This document shows, piece after piece, positions 9,586 to 19,551 of a DNA stretch of 64,000 bases. This stretch comes from Stieleria bergensis (GTDB taxonomy: Bacteria > Planctomycetota > Planctomycetia > Pirellulales > Pirellulaceae), in assembly GCA_007745635.1 (NCBI GenBank), contig CP036272.1, forward strand, positions 2,907,124 to 2,971,123, read 5' to 3'. Within the stretch, counting starts at the first letter, position 1; the number at the start of each line of letters is the position of its first letter. The position numbers were made by a program, and so were the translations under genes. The notes beneath the pieces were generated by a model. The model worked only from the letters and a program-made list of their open reading frames with translations. It ran no database searches and had not been told where the DNA came from.

Positions 9586-10132
9586 TCCGAAGTTAGAACC
9601 GTGCTGACTCGGATAGCATCCGAGCAGCTGTGCACGAAAAATCGTCTTTTAATTGATGGAATCGGCCGTTGCAGCCAACCCTTGCGGACGCTTGTTGTAC
9701 CAACCTGCTCTGCCGGCGCACCGAGCACCAAGCAGCGACATGCTGTCGCAGTGCGATCGTTGGATCGCTTCGCAACGCGTCAGCCCACCACAGGATGGGG
9801 ACAACAAAAACAACGTCCAGCCAAATTCGAACTCCAATTCGTGGGAACTGGAATTCACTGTCTCTGAGCCGTCAGGGTGGACCTGCAAACGCCCGACTTG
9901 CAATTCGTCGGACCGTTTTCAGGCTGATTGCCGCTGGCGCAGAACCAGAGAGGTTAAGCGTCAAGCCTGGGAATGGCAACGGGCATCAACCGTCGTCGGA
10001 CGCACTGAGGTTGAATTCTCAGCAAATCGTTTCACTGCACTCCGTTAAATGTGGCCCTTGCTCTATAATTCCGACCACTCCTCCGTCTGAGAGGATTTTT
10101 AACTTGACCGTACCCCTCGCGATAGTGGCGTG
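9586..10132. other. Divergent intergenic region purA / cysD
   Basis: No credible gene is seen; the open frames on both strands lack domain features and conflict with one another. The region must carry promoters for purA (leftward) and cysD (rightward). A TATAAT element for cysD is noted separately. No riboswitch-like fold was recognised. Confidence 0.45.
10064..10069 (+). promoter_or_regulatory. Candidate -10 element for cysD
   Basis: A perfect TATAAT lies about 65 bp upstream of the cysD start. No good -35 match is visible at the usual spacing, so this is a partial promoter match only. Confidence 0.35.
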
Positions 10133-11044
10133 ATGTCGGACTACAACTTGACGCACCTCAAGCAACTTGAGGCCGAAAGCATCCATATTTTCCGCGAAGT
10201 GGCTTCGGAGTTCCAAAATCCCGTGATGCTCTACAGCATCGGGAAGGACTCGGCCGTTTTGCTGCACCTGGCTCTGAAAGCCTTCGCACCGGCGAAGCCA
10301 CCGTTTCCGTTGCTGCATGTCGATACGACCTACAAGTTCAAGGAAATGTACGAGTTCCGCGACAATTACGTCGCCAAGGAACTGGGCTTGGATTTGATTG
10401 TGCACATCAATCACGAAGGCCTGAAGCACGACATCAAGCCTTGGGAAGACAGCGAACGCCACACGGAAATCATGAAAACCGATGCGTTGAAGGCTGCTTT
10501 GGACAAGCATGGCTTCGATGCCGCCTTCGGTGGTGCTCGCCGAGATGAAGAAAAGTCTCGCGCCAAAGAACGCGTGTTCAGTTTCCGTGATAAAGGGCAC
10601 CGCTGGGACCCGAAGAATCAGCGGCCTGAGCTGTGGAACCTTTATAACGCTCGCGTCAACAAGGGTGAAAGCATTCGCGTGTTCCCGATGAGCAACTGGA
10701 CGGAGCTGGATGTTTGGCAATACATCTACTTGGAAAACATTCCGATTGTGCCGTTGTACTTGTCGGCCAAGCGCCGTGTCGTCAATCGCGACGGCATCCT
10801 GTTGCTGCGCAATGATGATCGCATGCCTCTGCTCGATGGGGAAGTCGAAGAGGAAAAGATGGTCCGGTTCCGCACCCTGGGTTGCTACCCGCTCTCTGGA
10901 GCGGTGGAATCAGAAGCCACCGACTTGGTTGACGTCATTCAGGAAATGCTGTTGACCACGACCAGCGAACGCCAAGGTCGCGTGATCGACCAGGACGAAG
11001 GCGGCGTTGGGATGCAGAAGAAAAAGGAACGCGGCTACTTCTAA
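10133..11044 (+). CDS. cysD: Sulfate adenylyltransferase subunit 2
   Basis: The catalytic small subunit of ATP sulfurylase, which makes adenosine 5'-phosphosulfate from sulfate and ATP with the CysN GTPase. About 303 residues, normal length. It carries the PP-loop [17 protein letters not shown] (near residues 36-52), the [18 protein letters not shown] segment, and the [18 protein letters not shown] block with the [14 protein letters not shown] motif. A GTG lies one codon upstream of the ATG chosen here. It is followed after about 160 bp by the cysN-cysC fusion on the same strand. Confidence 0.95.
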   Translation: MSDYNLTHLKQLEAESIHIFREVASEFQNPVMLYSIGKDSAVLLHLALKAFAPAKPPFPLLHVDTTYKFKEMYEFRDNYVAKELGLDLIVHINHEGLKHDIKPWEDSERHTEIMKTDALKAALDKHGFDAAFGGARRDEEKSRAKERVFSFRDKGHRWDPKNQRPELWNLYNARVNKGESIRVFPMSNWTELDVWQYIYLENIPIVPLYLSAKRRVVNRDGILLLRNDDRMPLLDGEVEEEKMVRFRTLGCYPLSGAVESEATDLVDVIQEMLLTTTSERQGRVIDQDEGGVGMQKKKERGYF

Positions 11045-11204
11045 CTGCTGGCATTGCGTTTGCACCGTCGCCGCGTCATTGCGGAGACGGTTTGAGGGTT
11101 CAGGCTCGGCATCGTCTGCTCTCGGCATCAAGCCTCTGCATTGGAATTAAAGCAGAGCATTCTCCACCCATTCATTCGACTATCGATACAAGAAATTTAA
11201 GGCC

Positions 11205-13145
11205 ATGTCTCATCAGTCCGACCTGATCGCTTCCGACATTCATGCCTACTTGAAACAGCACGAAAACAAGCAATTGTTGCGATTCATCACCTGCGGTAGC
11301 GTTGATGATGGAAAGAGCACCTTGATCGGTCGTCTGCTGTACGATTCCAAGTTAGTGTACGAAGACGAGCTTGCCAAAGTCCAAACGGATTCGGCGCGGC
11401 AAGGTTCCACCGGCGGCAACTTTGACCCCTCCCTGTTCATGGATGGCTTGAAGGAAGAGCGCGAGCAAGGCATCACCATTGATGTCGCCTATCGCTATTT
11501 CAGCACGGCCAAGCGAAAGTTCATCATCGCCGACACGCCCGGCCACGAGCAGTACACTCGCAACATGGCCACCGGAGCCTCGACGGCGGACTTGGCGATT
11601 TTGATGATTGATGCTCGGCACGGTGTGCTCACGCAAACCAAGCGTCACTCGTTCATCGTCTCACTGCTAGGGATCCGTCACGTTGTTGTTGCGATCAACA
11701 AAATGGACTTGGTGGATTTCTCGCAAGAGCGTTTTGATGAGATCTGCGACGAGTATCGCTCCTTTGCGACACGGCTTGATCTGCCCGATTTGCACTTCAT
11801 TCCCATCAGTGCTCTCAACGGCGACAACGTTGTTGATCGCAGCGAGCAGATGCAATGGTATTCAGGCAGCACGCTGATGAACTTTCTGGAAACGGTTTAC
11901 ATCGGCAGTGATCGAAACCTGCAGGATTTTCGTTTTCCAGTCCAATGGGTCAACCGACCGAACTTGGACTTCCGTGGGTTCTGCGGAACCATTGCCTCGG
12001 GCATCATCCGCCCCGGTGAAGAAATCATGGTCATGCCCAGTGGCAGAAAGTCTAAGGTCAAGTCGATTGTGACCTATGATGGCGACCTGGACGAAGCCTT
12101 TGCGCCGGAGTCGGTCACACTGACGTTGGAAGACGAAATCGACGCCTCGCGCGGCGACATGATCGTGCGTCCCGGTAACACTCCGAAATCCAGTGACTCC
12201 GTCCAAGCGATGTTGGTTTGGATGGGTGAAGAAGCGATGGTGCCGGGGAAGACATATCTGTTCAAACACACCTCGCAAACGGTGCCAGGTTCCATCGATA
12301 CCTTGAACTACAAAGTCGATGTGAACACGCTGCACCGCAGTCCGGCTCCTGAATTGGAACTGAACGAAATCGGACGCGTGGGAATCTCGCTTTCCTCGGC
12401 GATCCACTTCGATGCCTACCGTCGCAATCGCAGCACAGGTGCGTTCATCGTCATCGATCGAATCACCAACGCCACAGTGGCCGCTGGCATGTTGCTGGAT
12501 CAGGCCGGTGGTGAAGCGTCTCGTTCGATCTGGGATGATGAAGCGGCCGCTGGCGATGAGGCTACCGGCGACGTTTCCGCGGTAACGGTTGACGAACGTC
12601 AGGCTCGTTTCGGTCAGAAGCCCGCGACGGTATTGCTGACCGGACTGACCGGCAGTGGCAAGACGGCCGTTGGTCAAGCATTAGAACGTCGCCTCTTCGA
12701 CGCCGGTCGTGCCGTGTCGATGATCGATGGCGAACAAGTCCGCCGTGGACTGTCCAGCGATCTCGGATACAGTGCCAACGATCGCAGCGAAAATCTGCGA
12801 CGCAGTGCTTACCTGGCTCAGGCCTTGAACGATGCTGGGGTGATTTGCGTGGCAAGCTTTGTTGCACCCAATGAAGAGGTGCGTCAGAAAGTTGCCCGTG
12901 TGATTGGTGAGGACCAATTCGTTGTGGTTCACGTGGCCACGCCCATCGAAGTGTGCCGCGAACGAGATAGCAAGGGCCAGTACGCACAAGCCGATTCAGG
13001 CGAATTGCTGAACTTCCCCGGTGTCACGGCCACTTACGAGTCCCCCGAGGCACCTGCGGTCACCGTTGATACATCAACCATGACCATCGACCAATGTGTG
13101 GATGCGATCATTGACCAACTGAAAGCCAAACAGGTCATTAAGTAA
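11205..13145 (+). CDS. cysNC: Bifunctional sulfate adenylyltransferase subunit 1 / APS kinase
   Basis: A 646-residue fusion that couples sulfate activation to PAPS formation. The N-terminal 430 residues are a CysN GTPase of the EF-Tu type: G1 motif GSVDDGKS at 31-38, then [12 protein letters not shown] and [11 protein letters not shown] variable, Ala/Asp-rich linker (about 435-470) joins it to a complete APS kinase (CysC) with P-loop GLTGSGKT at 480-487, the [15 protein letters not shown] motif and DRSENLRR. Such fusions are known in several bacterial groups. It pairs with cysD upstream. Both halves look intact, so both activities are expected. Confidence 0.95.
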   Translation: MSHQSDLIASDIHAYLKQHENKQLLRFITCGSVDDGKSTLIGRLLYDSKLVYEDELAKVQTDSARQGSTGGNFDPSLFMDGLKEEREQGITIDVAYRYFSTAKRKFIIADTPGHEQYTRNMATGASTADLAILMIDARHGVLTQTKRHSFIVSLLGIRHVVVAINKMDLVDFSQERFDEICDEYRSFATRLDLPDLHFIPISALNGDNVVDRSEQMQWYSGSTLMNFLETVYIGSDRNLQDFRFPVQWVNRPNLDFRGFCGTIASGIIRPGEEIMVMPSGRKSKVKSIVTYDGDLDEAFAPESVTLTLEDEIDASRGDMIVRPGNTPKSSDSVQAMLVWMGEEAMVPGKTYLFKHTSQTVPGSIDTLNYKVDVNTLHRSPAPELELNEIGRVGISLSSAIHFDAYRRNRSTGAFIVIDRITNATVAAGMLLDQAGGEASRSIWDDEAAAGDEATGDVSAVTVDERQARFGQKPATVLLTGLTGSGKTAVGQALERRLFDAGRAVSMIDGEQVRRGLSSDLGYSANDRSENLRRSAYLAQALNDAGVICVASFVAPNEEVRQKVARVIGEDQFVVVHVATPIEVCRERDSKGQYAQADSGELLNFPGVTATYESPEAPAVTVDTSTMTIDQCVDAIIDQLKAKQVIK

Positions 13146-13184
13146 GCAGCCAACACCGCTGAAGCTTGCAGACGCGACGACCGA

Positions 13185-13204
13185 AGGGCAAACAAAGTTG
13201 CCCT
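13185..13204. terminator. Hairpin between convergent genes
   Basis: AGGGCAA and TTGCCCT form a 7-bp stem with a 6-nt loop about 40 bp after the cysNC stop, between that gene and the convergent lipoprotein gene. There is no T-run, so a role in termination is inferred from position only. Confidence 0.35.
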
Positions 13205-13244
13205 GCCAGACCCGCGTCAACATGGCCAGACCCGCGTCAGCACT
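13205..13244. repeat. 20-bp tandem duplication, two copies
   Basis: The unit beginning GCCAGACCCGCGTCA is present twice at exactly 20-bp spacing in the short cysNC-lipoprotein interval, immediately after a hairpin. It is noncoding. Confidence 0.7.
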
Positions 13245-13264
13245 CAGTGAACATGGCGTGCGAC

Positions 13265-13846
13265 TCATTCGTGATCGTGGGCCACTTCGGCAAAGTCACC
13301 AGAGTATGGTGTGCCATCGATCACACCGGTGATCGTTCCTGCGTATTCCTGAACCACAGCAAGTTTTTCGTGATTGCCGACGTAGCGTGAGGCCGCATCT
13401 GCGGGATCATCGTCTTGTGGAGTCGCCTTTAAAGTGACTTCCATCGCCGGGTCCTTGATGATCAGCAGAATCTCTTCGGCCTTGATTGGCGTGGCGGTTT
13501 TTTCATCAGGGCCAAGGATGTACACCGTTGCTTCTTGTTTGTCATGATCGACGGTGAACTCCGCGTGATACTTGCCGCCACCCCAGTCCGCGATCGTGCC
13601 GTCGTGCGGTCCAGCACCGTGGGTGTGACCTACGACGCTATGGTCTTGGCCTTCTTCAACATCGCCGCTTGCTTGGTCGGTCGACGTTTCTGCGGGCGGG
13701 GTTGAGTCGGGCGTGGTTGAGTCGGGCGTGGTTGAGTCGGGCGTGGTTGAGTCGGGCGTCGGCGTTGCGGACTGCTGATTGCATCCGGCAACAACGAACA
13801 AACCGATTGCTGCGGACAGCGCCAGTAGCGGATGGAACATTTTCAT
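13265..13846 (-). CDS. Metal-island lipoprotein with GPHDG domain
   Basis: A 193-residue predicted lipoprotein: hydrophobic leader ending in VVAGC with Cys22 as the lipidated residue. Residues 31-50 are four pentapeptide PDSTT-like repeats forming a Thr/Pro/Ser stalk. The rest is a beta-rich domain opening with HTHGAGPHDG (GPHDG at 79-83), followed by KYHAEF and VYIL, and ending in AHDHE; the histidines at both ends could bind metal. It is the last gene of the minus arm of the efflux island, 65 bp after the RND pump gene. A related GPHGG segment occurs in the three-module protein at the far end of the plus arm. Function unknown; an envelope metal-binding accessory role is inferred from context. 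Confidence 0.7.
   Translation of the reverse strand: MKMFHPLLALSAAIGLFVVAGCNQQSATPTPDSTTPDSTTPDSTTPDSTPPAETSTDQASGDVEEGQDHSVVGHTHGAGPHDGTIADWGGGKYHAEFTVDHDKQEATVYILGPDEKTATPIKAEEILLIIKDPAMEVTLKATPQDDDPADAASRYVGNHEKLAVVQEYAGTITGVIDGTPYSGDFAEVAHDHE
13701..13760 (-). repeat. 15-bp tandem repeat, four copies, coding
   Basis: Four head-to-tail 15-bp units (plus-strand GTTGAGTCGGGCGTG, with the last base changed in copy four) lie in frame inside the lipoprotein gene and add pentapeptides to its stalk. Confidence 0.9.
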
Positions 13847-13911
13847 CTAACTTCTCCATAAGAAACGTGTTGAGGACGCGTGCCACGGTGGCTTGCATCC
13901 ATTGAATGAAC

Positions 13912-16900
13912 TCAAACATCTAGCAATTGGTCTTCGGCGAGGTCTTTGTTGGTCGCTAACCTCGCCGCATCCCTGCCGCTGAACTTCCAGAACAATCCGG
14001 GGTGAATCAAGAACTCGCAAAACGTTGATGTGATTAAACCACCCAGGATGACGGTGGCAACGGGATACAGGATTTCTCGTCCCGGCTCCAGTCCGCCCAA
14101 GACCAAGGGGATTAGCCCGATCCCCGCCGTCAGCGCTGTCATCAGTACCGGGGCCAGTCGTTCAAGACTGCCTCGCAGGATCATCGTTTGCGAAAACGCC
14201 TCGCCTTCTTCTTTCATCAAGTGGAAGTAGTGCGTCACAAGCAGGATGCCATTGCGAACCGCGATGCCGCCGAGCGAAATGAATCCGACGAGGCTCGCGA
14301 CGGTTAGCGTCTGCTCGGTGATTAGCAACGCCATCACGCCGCCGATAAACGCAGTGGGCAATGCATTAAGGATCTGCAGAACGACTCGTACGGACGGGAA
14401 CAACAGCAGCAGGACAACGAACATTCCGATCACCGAGAGACCAGCGAGGACGACGATCAGCTGTGTGGCTCGCTGTTGACTTTCAAACTGACCGCCATAT
14501 TCGATGAAGTATCCAAGCGGCAGGTTGACTTCATCGCTGATGCGCTGCTTGATTTCCCCAACCGCTCCGGCCAAATCACGACCTTCGGTATTGCAACGAA
14601 TCACAATCCGCCGCCTTGCGTTTTCGCGATTGACGGAGTTTGGGCCGGTGCCTTCGCCAACGTCGGCCAGTTCACGAAGTTCGACCTGACCCCGTTCGGC
14701 TTCGTCCTCGCGATGCGGCAGGTCGATACGAAGGCGACCAAGATTGGCGTAGTCGGTACGGTGCTCTTCTTCCAAACGCACAAGCAAGTCGAACCTGCGT
14801 TGCCCCTCCAGAACTTGTGAAACGACTTCGCCCTGCAGTGCGGTCTGCAAAACATTCGCGACGTACTCGCGTGTGAGTCCATAGAACGCCAAGTCGTCGG
14901 CGCGCAGGTTGATGTGCAACTCAGGCGTCTGTCGGATGGGTTCGACAATCGGAGGCGTGATGCCGGGCACCGCTTGAATCGTCGTCTTCATTTGCTCAGC
15001 GACTCGTTGCAATGTGTCCAGATCATCGCCATGAATTTTGATCGCGATCTGCGCATAGACGCCTGAGACCATATGGCTAATCAAATGAGCGAGCGGCTGT
15101 TCTACTTCGATATCGATCCCAGGTGCCTCGTCACTGATCCGCCGGCGAACTTCGGCAAGAATCTCATCACGTGGCGTTTGGGATTCCGGATTCATGCTCA
15201 GGATGTATTCACCGACGTTGACCGGTGAGGCGTGTTCGTCCATCTCCGCCCGCCCCGTTCTCCGTACGAAGTGCAGGATCTCGCCGTCGGGTGTTTCGGC
15301 ACTTTTCTGCATCGACTGGAACACCGCGTCAATGGATCCGGAGATCTGGTTGGACGCATCCAGCGATGATCCCGGCGGCAATGTGACGTTGACTTGAATG
15401 CTGCCTTCGTCGAAAGGCGGCAAGAAGTTTCTGCCGAGCTGTGATAATTGCCAGGCCGCGATGCCAACGACCAGCCAGGTCAAAATCAATAGCGTCCGGG
15501 GGAGCGCCATGCTCAGTCGAATCAATGGCGTCGCCAGCGTCTTCAACCCCTGCAGCAGAAATCCGTCGCGTTGGCGATGAGTGGCAGGTGACTGCGGCAA
15601 CAAATAATACGACAGCACCGGTGTGACGGTCATCGAGACGATAAACGACGCCAAGATCGAAACGATGTACGCCACGCCCAATGGTGTGAACAATCGACCT
15701 TCAACGCCTGACAATGCAAACAGTGGCAAGAACGAAAGGATCACCACGGCGGTGCCAAAGACGATCGAGCTGCGAATCTCTTTGCTGGCTTGAAAGACGA
15801 CGCGGAGGGCGGATTGTTGCTCGGCGGTTGGCAGCTTGTTGTTTCCTTTGAGACGGCGAAAAATGTTTTCGACATCCACGATCGCATCATCGACCAGTTC
15901 GCCCATCGCGACTGCGATCCCGCCGAGTGTCATGACGTTGATCGAGAGTTCTTTGCCGCTCAGAATGCCAATCAATCGGAAAATCAGCGTGGTCAACACC
16001 AGCGACAGCGGAATCGCAGTCAACGTGATGAACGTCGTGCGGAAATTGAGTAGAAACAGAAACAGGACGATGATGACAAGCGTCGCACCAATGACCAACG
16101 CTTCTGCGACGTTAAAGATTCCTCGGTCGATAAAGTTCTTTAATCGGAACAGTTCCGAGTTAACGATGATATCGGCTGGCAGCGATGCTTCGACTTCGGC
16201 AAACGCTGCCGCCACATCGTTGGTCAACTGTCGAGTGTCAATGTGCGGTTGCTTGACCGTGGTGAAAACGATTCCCGGCCGACCATCGACGCTGCCATCG
16301 CCGCGTTTGAACTGAGGGCCTTCGGTGACACGGGCCACTTGGTCAAGCAGCACGGCGCGTTTCGGATGATTGCCGACAGGGATCTTTTTCAAGTCCTCGA
16401 TCACGACGCGTGATGATGGTCCCAGCCGTCCCAGGACACGGATCGGTCGTTCGGTTTCGCCGGTGACAGCAAAACCGCCGCTCGTATTGATGTTGCTGGC
16501 GCGAAGCGCCTGGGCGACATCCTGCACCGTCACGTCGTACTCCAACAAGGCCGTCGGGTCGATCAGAATTTGATACTGCTTTCGATCGCCGCCCTGCATG
16601 AAGACTTCGGCGACGCCGGTGGTCTTTAGCAATCGAGGTCGGATCACCCAGTCAGCAAGTGTGCGAAGCTCCAGTTGCAGCTTTGCATCGGAAAAGAAGT
16701 GCGCTTCGTATGTTTTGTCTTTAACGTGAAGGGTTGCCGTGCCCACCGGAGTTGCTGATGGATCGGCATTGGCGTCAGGATCATTCGCCCAGTCAATCTG
16801 TTGCGTCTCAAGTTGCTTCCAGGTCGAAAAGTCGTGCCGGTCTCCAGGTTGCCAGACGCGAATGTTAGGACGGTTGTCATCGCCGACAACCAGCTCTGCC

Positions 16901-17391
16901 ATCATGTTTGTGTTGCCAACCTGTGCCAGGCTTCCGCCGCCGGGGCCGTCTTGTCGATAGATGCCCGCGACGACAATCTGGCCCATGATCGAAGAAGGCG
17001 GCGTCATCTGCGGGCGAATGCCAGCGGGCAAAACGCCTTCCAGCGTGGTCAAACGCTCTTGCACGGTTTGCCTAGCCGCTCGGATTTCCGTTGACCAGTC
17101 GAACTCGATGTAGATCACATTGAGCCCAGCGGTCGATTGGCTCCGGACCGCCTGCACTCCATTGGCACCCATCAAGGCGATTTCGATTGGTTGGGTGACA
17201 AGCGTTTCCACTTCCTCGGTCGCCAGCCCGGGCGCTTCTGTGATGATCACGACGCGCGGACGATCGAGGTCGGGAAAGACGTCGATCGACATTTGCGTTG
17301 CCAGATACGAACCGTAAACCAGCACCGCGAGGCTGCTGAAAACGATCAGCATCCGATAGCGAAGGGAAAGACGAATGATTGAATCAAGCAT
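13912..17391 (-). CDS. Heavy-metal efflux RND pump (CzcA-like)
   Basis: A 1159-residue inner-membrane RND pump of the heavy-metal-efflux family that would export a metal ion in exchange for protons together with an adaptor and outer-membrane channel. The start MLDSIIRLSLRYR and the TM4 region GGIAVAMGELVDDAIVDVEN match this family. At the positions of the CusA methionine triad only the third has a Met (LISHMVSGVY), so it probably does not carry Cu(I)/Ag(I). About 95 residues (roughly 135-230) are inserted between IMGQIVVAGI and ELRTLADWVI, a junction that is contiguous in ordinary CzcA proteins. It lies 11 bp downstream of its adaptor gene. Substrate is not determined. Confidence 0.88.
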   Translation of the reverse strand: MLDSIIRLSLRYRMLIVFSSLAVLVYGSYLATQMSIDVFPDLDRPRVVIITEAPGLATEEVETLVTQPIEIALMGANGVQAVRSQSTAGLNVIYIEFDWSTEIRAARQTVQERLTTLEGVLPAGIRPQMTPPSSIMGQIVVAGIYRQDGPGGGSLAQVGNTNMMAELVVGDDNRPNIRVWQPGDRHDFSTWKQLETQQIDWANDPDANADPSATPVGTATLHVKDKTYEAHFFSDAKLQLELRTLADWVIRPRLLKTTGVAEVFMQGGDRKQYQILIDPTALLEYDVTVQDVAQALRASNINTSGGFAVTGETERPIRVLGRLGPSSRVVIEDLKKIPVGNHPKRAVLLDQVARVTEGPQFKRGDGSVDGRPGIVFTTVKQPHIDTRQLTNDVAAAFAEVEASLPADIIVNSELFRLKNFIDRGIFNVAEALVIGATLVIIVLFLFLLNFRTTFITLTAIPLSLVLTTLIFRLIGILSGKELSINVMTLGGIAVAMGELVDDAIVDVENIFRRLKGNNKLPTAEQQSALRVVFQASKEIRSSIVFGTAVVILSFLPLFALSGVEGRLFTPLGVAYIVSILASFIVSMTVTPVLSYYLLPQSPATHRQRDGFLLQGLKTLATPLIRLSMALPRTLLILTWLVVGIAAWQLSQLGRNFLPPFDEGSIQVNVTLPPGSSLDASNQISGSIDAVFQSMQKSAETPDGEILHFVRRTGRAEMDEHASPVNVGEYILSMNPESQTPRDEILAEVRRRISDEAPGIDIEVEQPLAHLISHMVSGVYAQIAIKIHGDDLDTLQRVAEQMKTTIQAVPGITPPIVEPIRQTPELHINLRADDLAFYGLTREYVANVLQTALQGEVVSQVLEGQRRFDLLVRLEEEHRTDYANLGRLRIDLPHREDEAERGQVELRELADVGEGTGPNSVNRENARRRIVIRCNTEGRDLAGAVGEIKQRISDEVNLPLGYFIEYGGQFESQQRATQLIVVLAGLSVIGMFVVLLLLFPSVRVVLQILNALPTAFIGGVMALLITEQTLTVASLVGFISLGGIAVRNGILLVTHYFHLMKEEGEAFSQTMILRGSLERLAPVLMTALTAGIGLIPLVLGGLEPGREILYPVATVILGGLITSTFCEFLIHPGLFWKFSGRDAARLATNKDLAEDQLLDV

Positions 17392-17402
17392 GATCGGATC
17401 TC

Positions 17403-18866
17403 TCAGTGTGCGGCGTGAACAGAGCCGTCAGCATGGACGTGTAAACCGGGTTGCTCGCCGCTGGCGGTCTGTGCTTTGAGCACGCGGTTCAACGAAGCCG
17501 CTGCACTTTGGGCCAAGTAACTACCCGCTGGAATGCTCCCATCGTTTGCGATCACGACCGACTGGCGATCTTCGTGCAAGACATGCACTGAGAATTGTTT
17601 GAACAGATCACCGTTCTGCCGAAACACATACGCCTCCGGCCCTTCGCGAACGACTGCCGCCGAGGGAACCACAAACACGTTTTCATACTTCTCTACCGGC
17701 ACATGCAACCGTGCCCGCTGGCCGGGGCGAAATCGCCAAACCAAAAAGGACTTGCCCTGCTTCTCGTATGCTCGTGATTGATTGGTCAGTGGGATGAAGA
17801 AATCAAACGTGCGACTCTCCCGGTCCATCGAGTTTGAGAGATGGCGAATCTCAAAACTCTGCTGCAATTCCGGCCATCGACCGACCACGTCCTCCGCAAA
17901 CTCGATGTGGATCCGCCGACGCTCTTGTGTCGCTTGTTCCAAGAACGGGGCCTCACGCTTGAACGCATGACCGATGATATACAGCGATTGATGGTTGGAC
18001 AGTTCGGCAAGCAATTGACCCGCTTGAACTTGCTGGCCAAGCTCGACCGAAAGTTCCTGGACTTCGTATCGAAAACCGTTTGCCGATGATTGATCGCTAA
18101 GGAAGCTCGCCTGTTGCAGGGCTTTCGTCAGGCCAGCGTTCGGTGCGACTGCCGTTGAGTTCACTGCCGTTGAGTTCACTGCCGTTGAGTTCACTGGAGG
18201 CGCGACAACATTGACGGTCGAAATGAAGGTGCCGGCCTCGATTTGATCCACTTGCTGGGGCTTCAGTCCGCGAGTCAGTAACTCTTGTCGAGCGGCCTGA
18301 ATCAGCGTGCTTTGGCGAGTGATGTCGTTCCTCAAGTCGATCAGCGTGCTCTTTGACACCGCGCCTACCAACGCCAATTCGGAAAGCCGATCGATCTCGG
18401 CTTGGACGATCGCGGTCTCTTGACGCGCTTTGAACAGTTGAGTTTGAGTGGCCTGCAGGTATTCGCTGAACAAACGCAGAGTGAACAGCGGTTCACCGGG
18501 ACGGATCATGTCACCGGGAAACGCATGGATCTCGGTCACCACTCCGACCGCAGGTGACGTCACGCCACGATCTGAGACGCCGGGTCGATCGGCAATCTCG
18601 CCTGGAATCAGGATGGATCGCCAGTATTCTTGCGGCTTGGCTCGCTTGGAAACGAGCCCCAGGTTCTTTCTCGCTTGCGAGCTGATCTCCAAGACCGTTT
18701 GCTTCTCGCCAGTCTGGTCGGTCGCTGTTGCCGCTGTCTCTGCTAACCTAGGTTCGCTTAAACTGAACAACCGATCACGGAAAATCCATAACGCGGCGGT
18801 AACACCGATCACGACGACGGGACCGGTTAGTGTTTTCAGGAACGGTAGCGTTCGATTCATTTCCAT
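17403..18866 (-). CDS. RND efflux periplasmic adaptor (CzcB/CusB-like)
   Basis: A membrane-fusion protein joining the RND pump to an outer-membrane factor. The frame is open to 18920, but the ATG at 18866 (MEMNRTL) follows a GGAAAG sequence and gives an N-terminal membrane anchor, so it is preferred. The body has the beta-barrel and lipoyl halves (GVVTEIHAFPGDMIRPGEPL and later QVQAGQLLAELS) around a helical hairpin. Three exact VNSTA pentapeptides, encoded by 15-bp tandem repeats, sit in the second half of the hairpin region. The C-terminus is His-rich (HVHADGSVHAAH), suggesting metal binding. Adjacent to the CzcA-like pump. Confidence 0.85.
   Translation of the reverse strand: MEMNRTLPFLKTLTGPVVVIGVTAALWIFRDRLFSLSEPRLAETAATATDQTGEKQTVLEISSQARKNLGLVSKRAKPQEYWRSILIPGEIADRPGVSDRGVTSPAVGVVTEIHAFPGDMIRPGEPLFTLRLFSEYLQATQTQLFKARQETAIVQAEIDRLSELALVGAVSKSTLIDLRNDITRQSTLIQAARQELLTRGLKPQQVDQIEAGTFISTVNVVAPPVNSTAVNSTAVNSTAVAPNAGLTKALQQASFLSDQSSANGFRYEVQELSVELGQQVQAGQLLAELSNHQSLYIIGHAFKREAPFLEQATQERRRIHIEFAEDVVGRWPELQQSFEIRHLSNSMDRESRTFDFFIPLTNQSRAYEKQGKSFLVWRFRPGQRARLHVPVEKYENVFVVPSAAVVREGPEAYVFRQNGDLFKQFSVHVLHEDRQSVVIANDGSIPAGSYLAQSAAASLNRVLKAQTASGEQPGLHVHADGSVHAAH
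18151..18195 (-). repeat. 15-bp tandem repeat, three copies, coding
   Basis: GCCGTTGAGTTCACT occurs three times without a mismatch on the plus strand and in frame in the minus-strand adaptor gene, giving three VNSTA units. The TTGAGT core is shared with the 13701-13760 array. Confidence 0.9.
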
Positions 18867-19024
18867 CTCATCTTTCCACGTCAGGGGCCGTCGACCTGGA
18901 ATGCCCACGAAGGCATGCACATCATTCCCAACATCAGGAATAAATAGGTCGCTTCAAGCACGAAAAGAGCTCACCAAGCATGGCCAGGGCTGAATGCACT
19001 GGCGCATCGGGTGAGAGGCCTCTG

Positions 19025-19504
19025 CTATAGCCGTAGCGAGGCGATGAGTAGATAGACCGGTCGCCCAGTACCGAGGTCTGGCGGATGGCCCAGTCGATGG
19101 GCAACGTGACGATCACGTCCATTCGACAAAGGAAACGTTGTCCAACCCGTCGCCGTTGAATCGCCTTGTGGCGCGGTAGCGATTCGGTTTGCCGATCCAT
19201 CAGCATCGATCAGGTAGATCGCATCCGAATCGTGGTCAGTTGGAAGCGAAATTGTGGCGGAGGTCGCCGGATTTGCGTCTGTTGCATCAGCTTGTTCGAC
19301 GGACTTGTGATGCTGATGCTTGTCACCATCGTGATCGTGATGGTGGCCGTGATTGTGATCGTGGTGATGATCGCCGAACAGATGAAAATGTGCGCGAGCC
19401 AAATGCCCGTCAGGCACCACGACGCCAGTCCCCGCGTGTGAGTGCGGCAAGGCTTGCCCCAACACGAAGAAAGGGACCATCATCAATGTCACAAGTCGAT
19501 TCAT
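19025..19504 (-). CDS. Histidine-rich exported protein
   Basis: About 159 residues from the ATG at 19504, which gives a hydrophobic leader (MNRLVTLMMVPFFVLGQALP). A GTG at 19555 would overlap the outer-membrane-factor stop by 4 bp and is the alternative start. After the leader comes PHSHAGTG and then a run of 12 His within 22 residues (GDHHHDHNHGHHHDHDGDKH plus QHH), interleaved with Asp, typical of Zn/Ni/Co/Cu-binding tails. The remainder has no recognised domain. It lies between the outer-membrane factor and the adaptor in the minus arm, so a periplasmic metal-binding role is inferred. Confidence 0.65.
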   Translation of the reverse strand: MNRLVTLMMVPFFVLGQALPHSHAGTGVVVPDGHLARAHFHLFGDHHHDHNHGHHHDHDGDKHQHHKSVEQADATDANPATSATISLPTDHDSDAIYLIDADGSANRIATAPQGDSTATGWTTFPLSNGRDRHVAHRLGHPPDLGTGRPVYLLIASLRL

Positions 19505-19551
19505 GACCCCATGGTAACTTGTCTGCCACCTGTTCGCTAGAGCATTGGCGA

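Noticed and set aside
9669-10133. Plus-strand frame of 154 codons before cysD
   Set aside because: No domain, odd composition, overlaps the probable cysD promoter; better read as intergenic.
10019-10720. Long minus-strand frame (233 codons) opposite cysD
   Set aside because: It is the mirror of a clear cysD gene and has no domain or start context.
11862-12677. Long minus-strand frame (271 codons) opposite cysNC
   Set aside because: Shadow of the cysN coding sequence; composition biased, no family motif.
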